From Verrucomicrobiota bacterium (GTDB lineage: Bacteria; Verrucomicrobiota; Verrucomicrobiia; Limisphaerales; UBA1100): a DNA stretch of 15,566 nucleotides. Numbering within the stretch: position 1 is the stretch's first letter; each line of letters starts with the position of its first letter. The stretch covers positions 1-15,566 of the forward strand of contig JAPKDK010000036.1 in the NCBI GenBank assembly GCA_028872645.1, written 5' to 3'. Position numbers and translations under genes: made by a program. Positions 15,553 through 15,566 of the stretch are shown piece after piece. The notes beneath the pieces were generated by a model, which worked only from the letters and a program-made list of their open reading frames with translations, had not been told where the DNA came from and searched no databases.

Positions 15553-15566
15553 ACCGGGTTCAACCG

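Noticed and set aside
14721..15563. 280-residue minus-strand open frame across the end of paralog B and the small ORF
   Set aside because: It overlaps 160 codons of a well-supported gene, has no recognisable domain or signal peptide, and its composition looks like an antisense reading. It weakens confidence in the 15283 ORF but is not itself supported.
1..15566. tRNA, rRNA, CRISPR, insertion sequence, prophage or attachment site
   Set aside because: No cloverleaf, rRNA-like, direct-repeat/spacer, transposase or integrase signal was seen on either strand.

Overview
The window looks like a stretch of chromosome from a Gram-negative PVC-group bacterium, most likely Verrucomicrobiota and less likely Planctomycetota. 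The reasons are the gene set (MoxR AAA+ ATPase, DUF58, two BatA/VWA-type membrane proteins, a very long DUF4175-like coiled-coil membrane protein, a secreted prenyltransferase/squalene-oxidase-repeat protein) and secreted proteins whose style fits that group. This is family recognition from reading, not a database result. There are no tRNA or rRNA genes, CRISPR arrays, insertion sequences or phage genes.

Layout. (1) Positions 1-1169, minus strand: the 5' part of a large secreted protein that reads as the N-terminus of a bacterial alpha-2-macroglobulin (A2M)-family protein. It runs off the left edge. (2) Positions 1170-1417: a divergent intergenic region with a weak promoter candidate. (3) Positions 1418-15203, plus strand: one tightly packed run of eight genes. 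These are MoxR ATPase, DUF58 protein, BatA-like VWA membrane protein, a second VWA/GATase-like membrane protein, a DUF4175-like coiled-coil membrane protein, a secreted alpha/alpha-toroid protein, and two tandem paralogous secreted beta-rich proteins. Five of the seven junctions overlap by 1-11 nt (three are ATGA overlaps), and the other two gaps are 27 and 25 nt, so the run is very probably a single operon. (4) Positions 15204-15566: a hairpin and a small unassigned gene that may encode a ribbon-helix-helix-like protein.

How the genes may work together. MoxR ATPases with DUF58 and VWA partners are a known association, as in the Bat operons. They are thought to act as AAA+ chaperones that remodel or activate metal-binding VWA proteins. 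Here three consecutive proteins keep an intact DxSxS MIDAS start, two of them anchored in the membrane. The next gene gives a membrane protein with a long extracytoplasmic part, and the last three give exported proteins. The inference is an envelope machine: a cytoplasmic ATPase, membrane MIDAS adaptors, a coiled-coil scaffold, and secreted toroid and beta-repeat effectors or surface proteins, with a divergently encoded A2M-type protein beside it.

The least familiar part is the 3' end. The two paralogous secreted proteins share 8 copies of a ~42-residue 'LNGD' beta-repeat, two on each side of a jelly-roll-like core in each protein. I cannot assign them to a named family.
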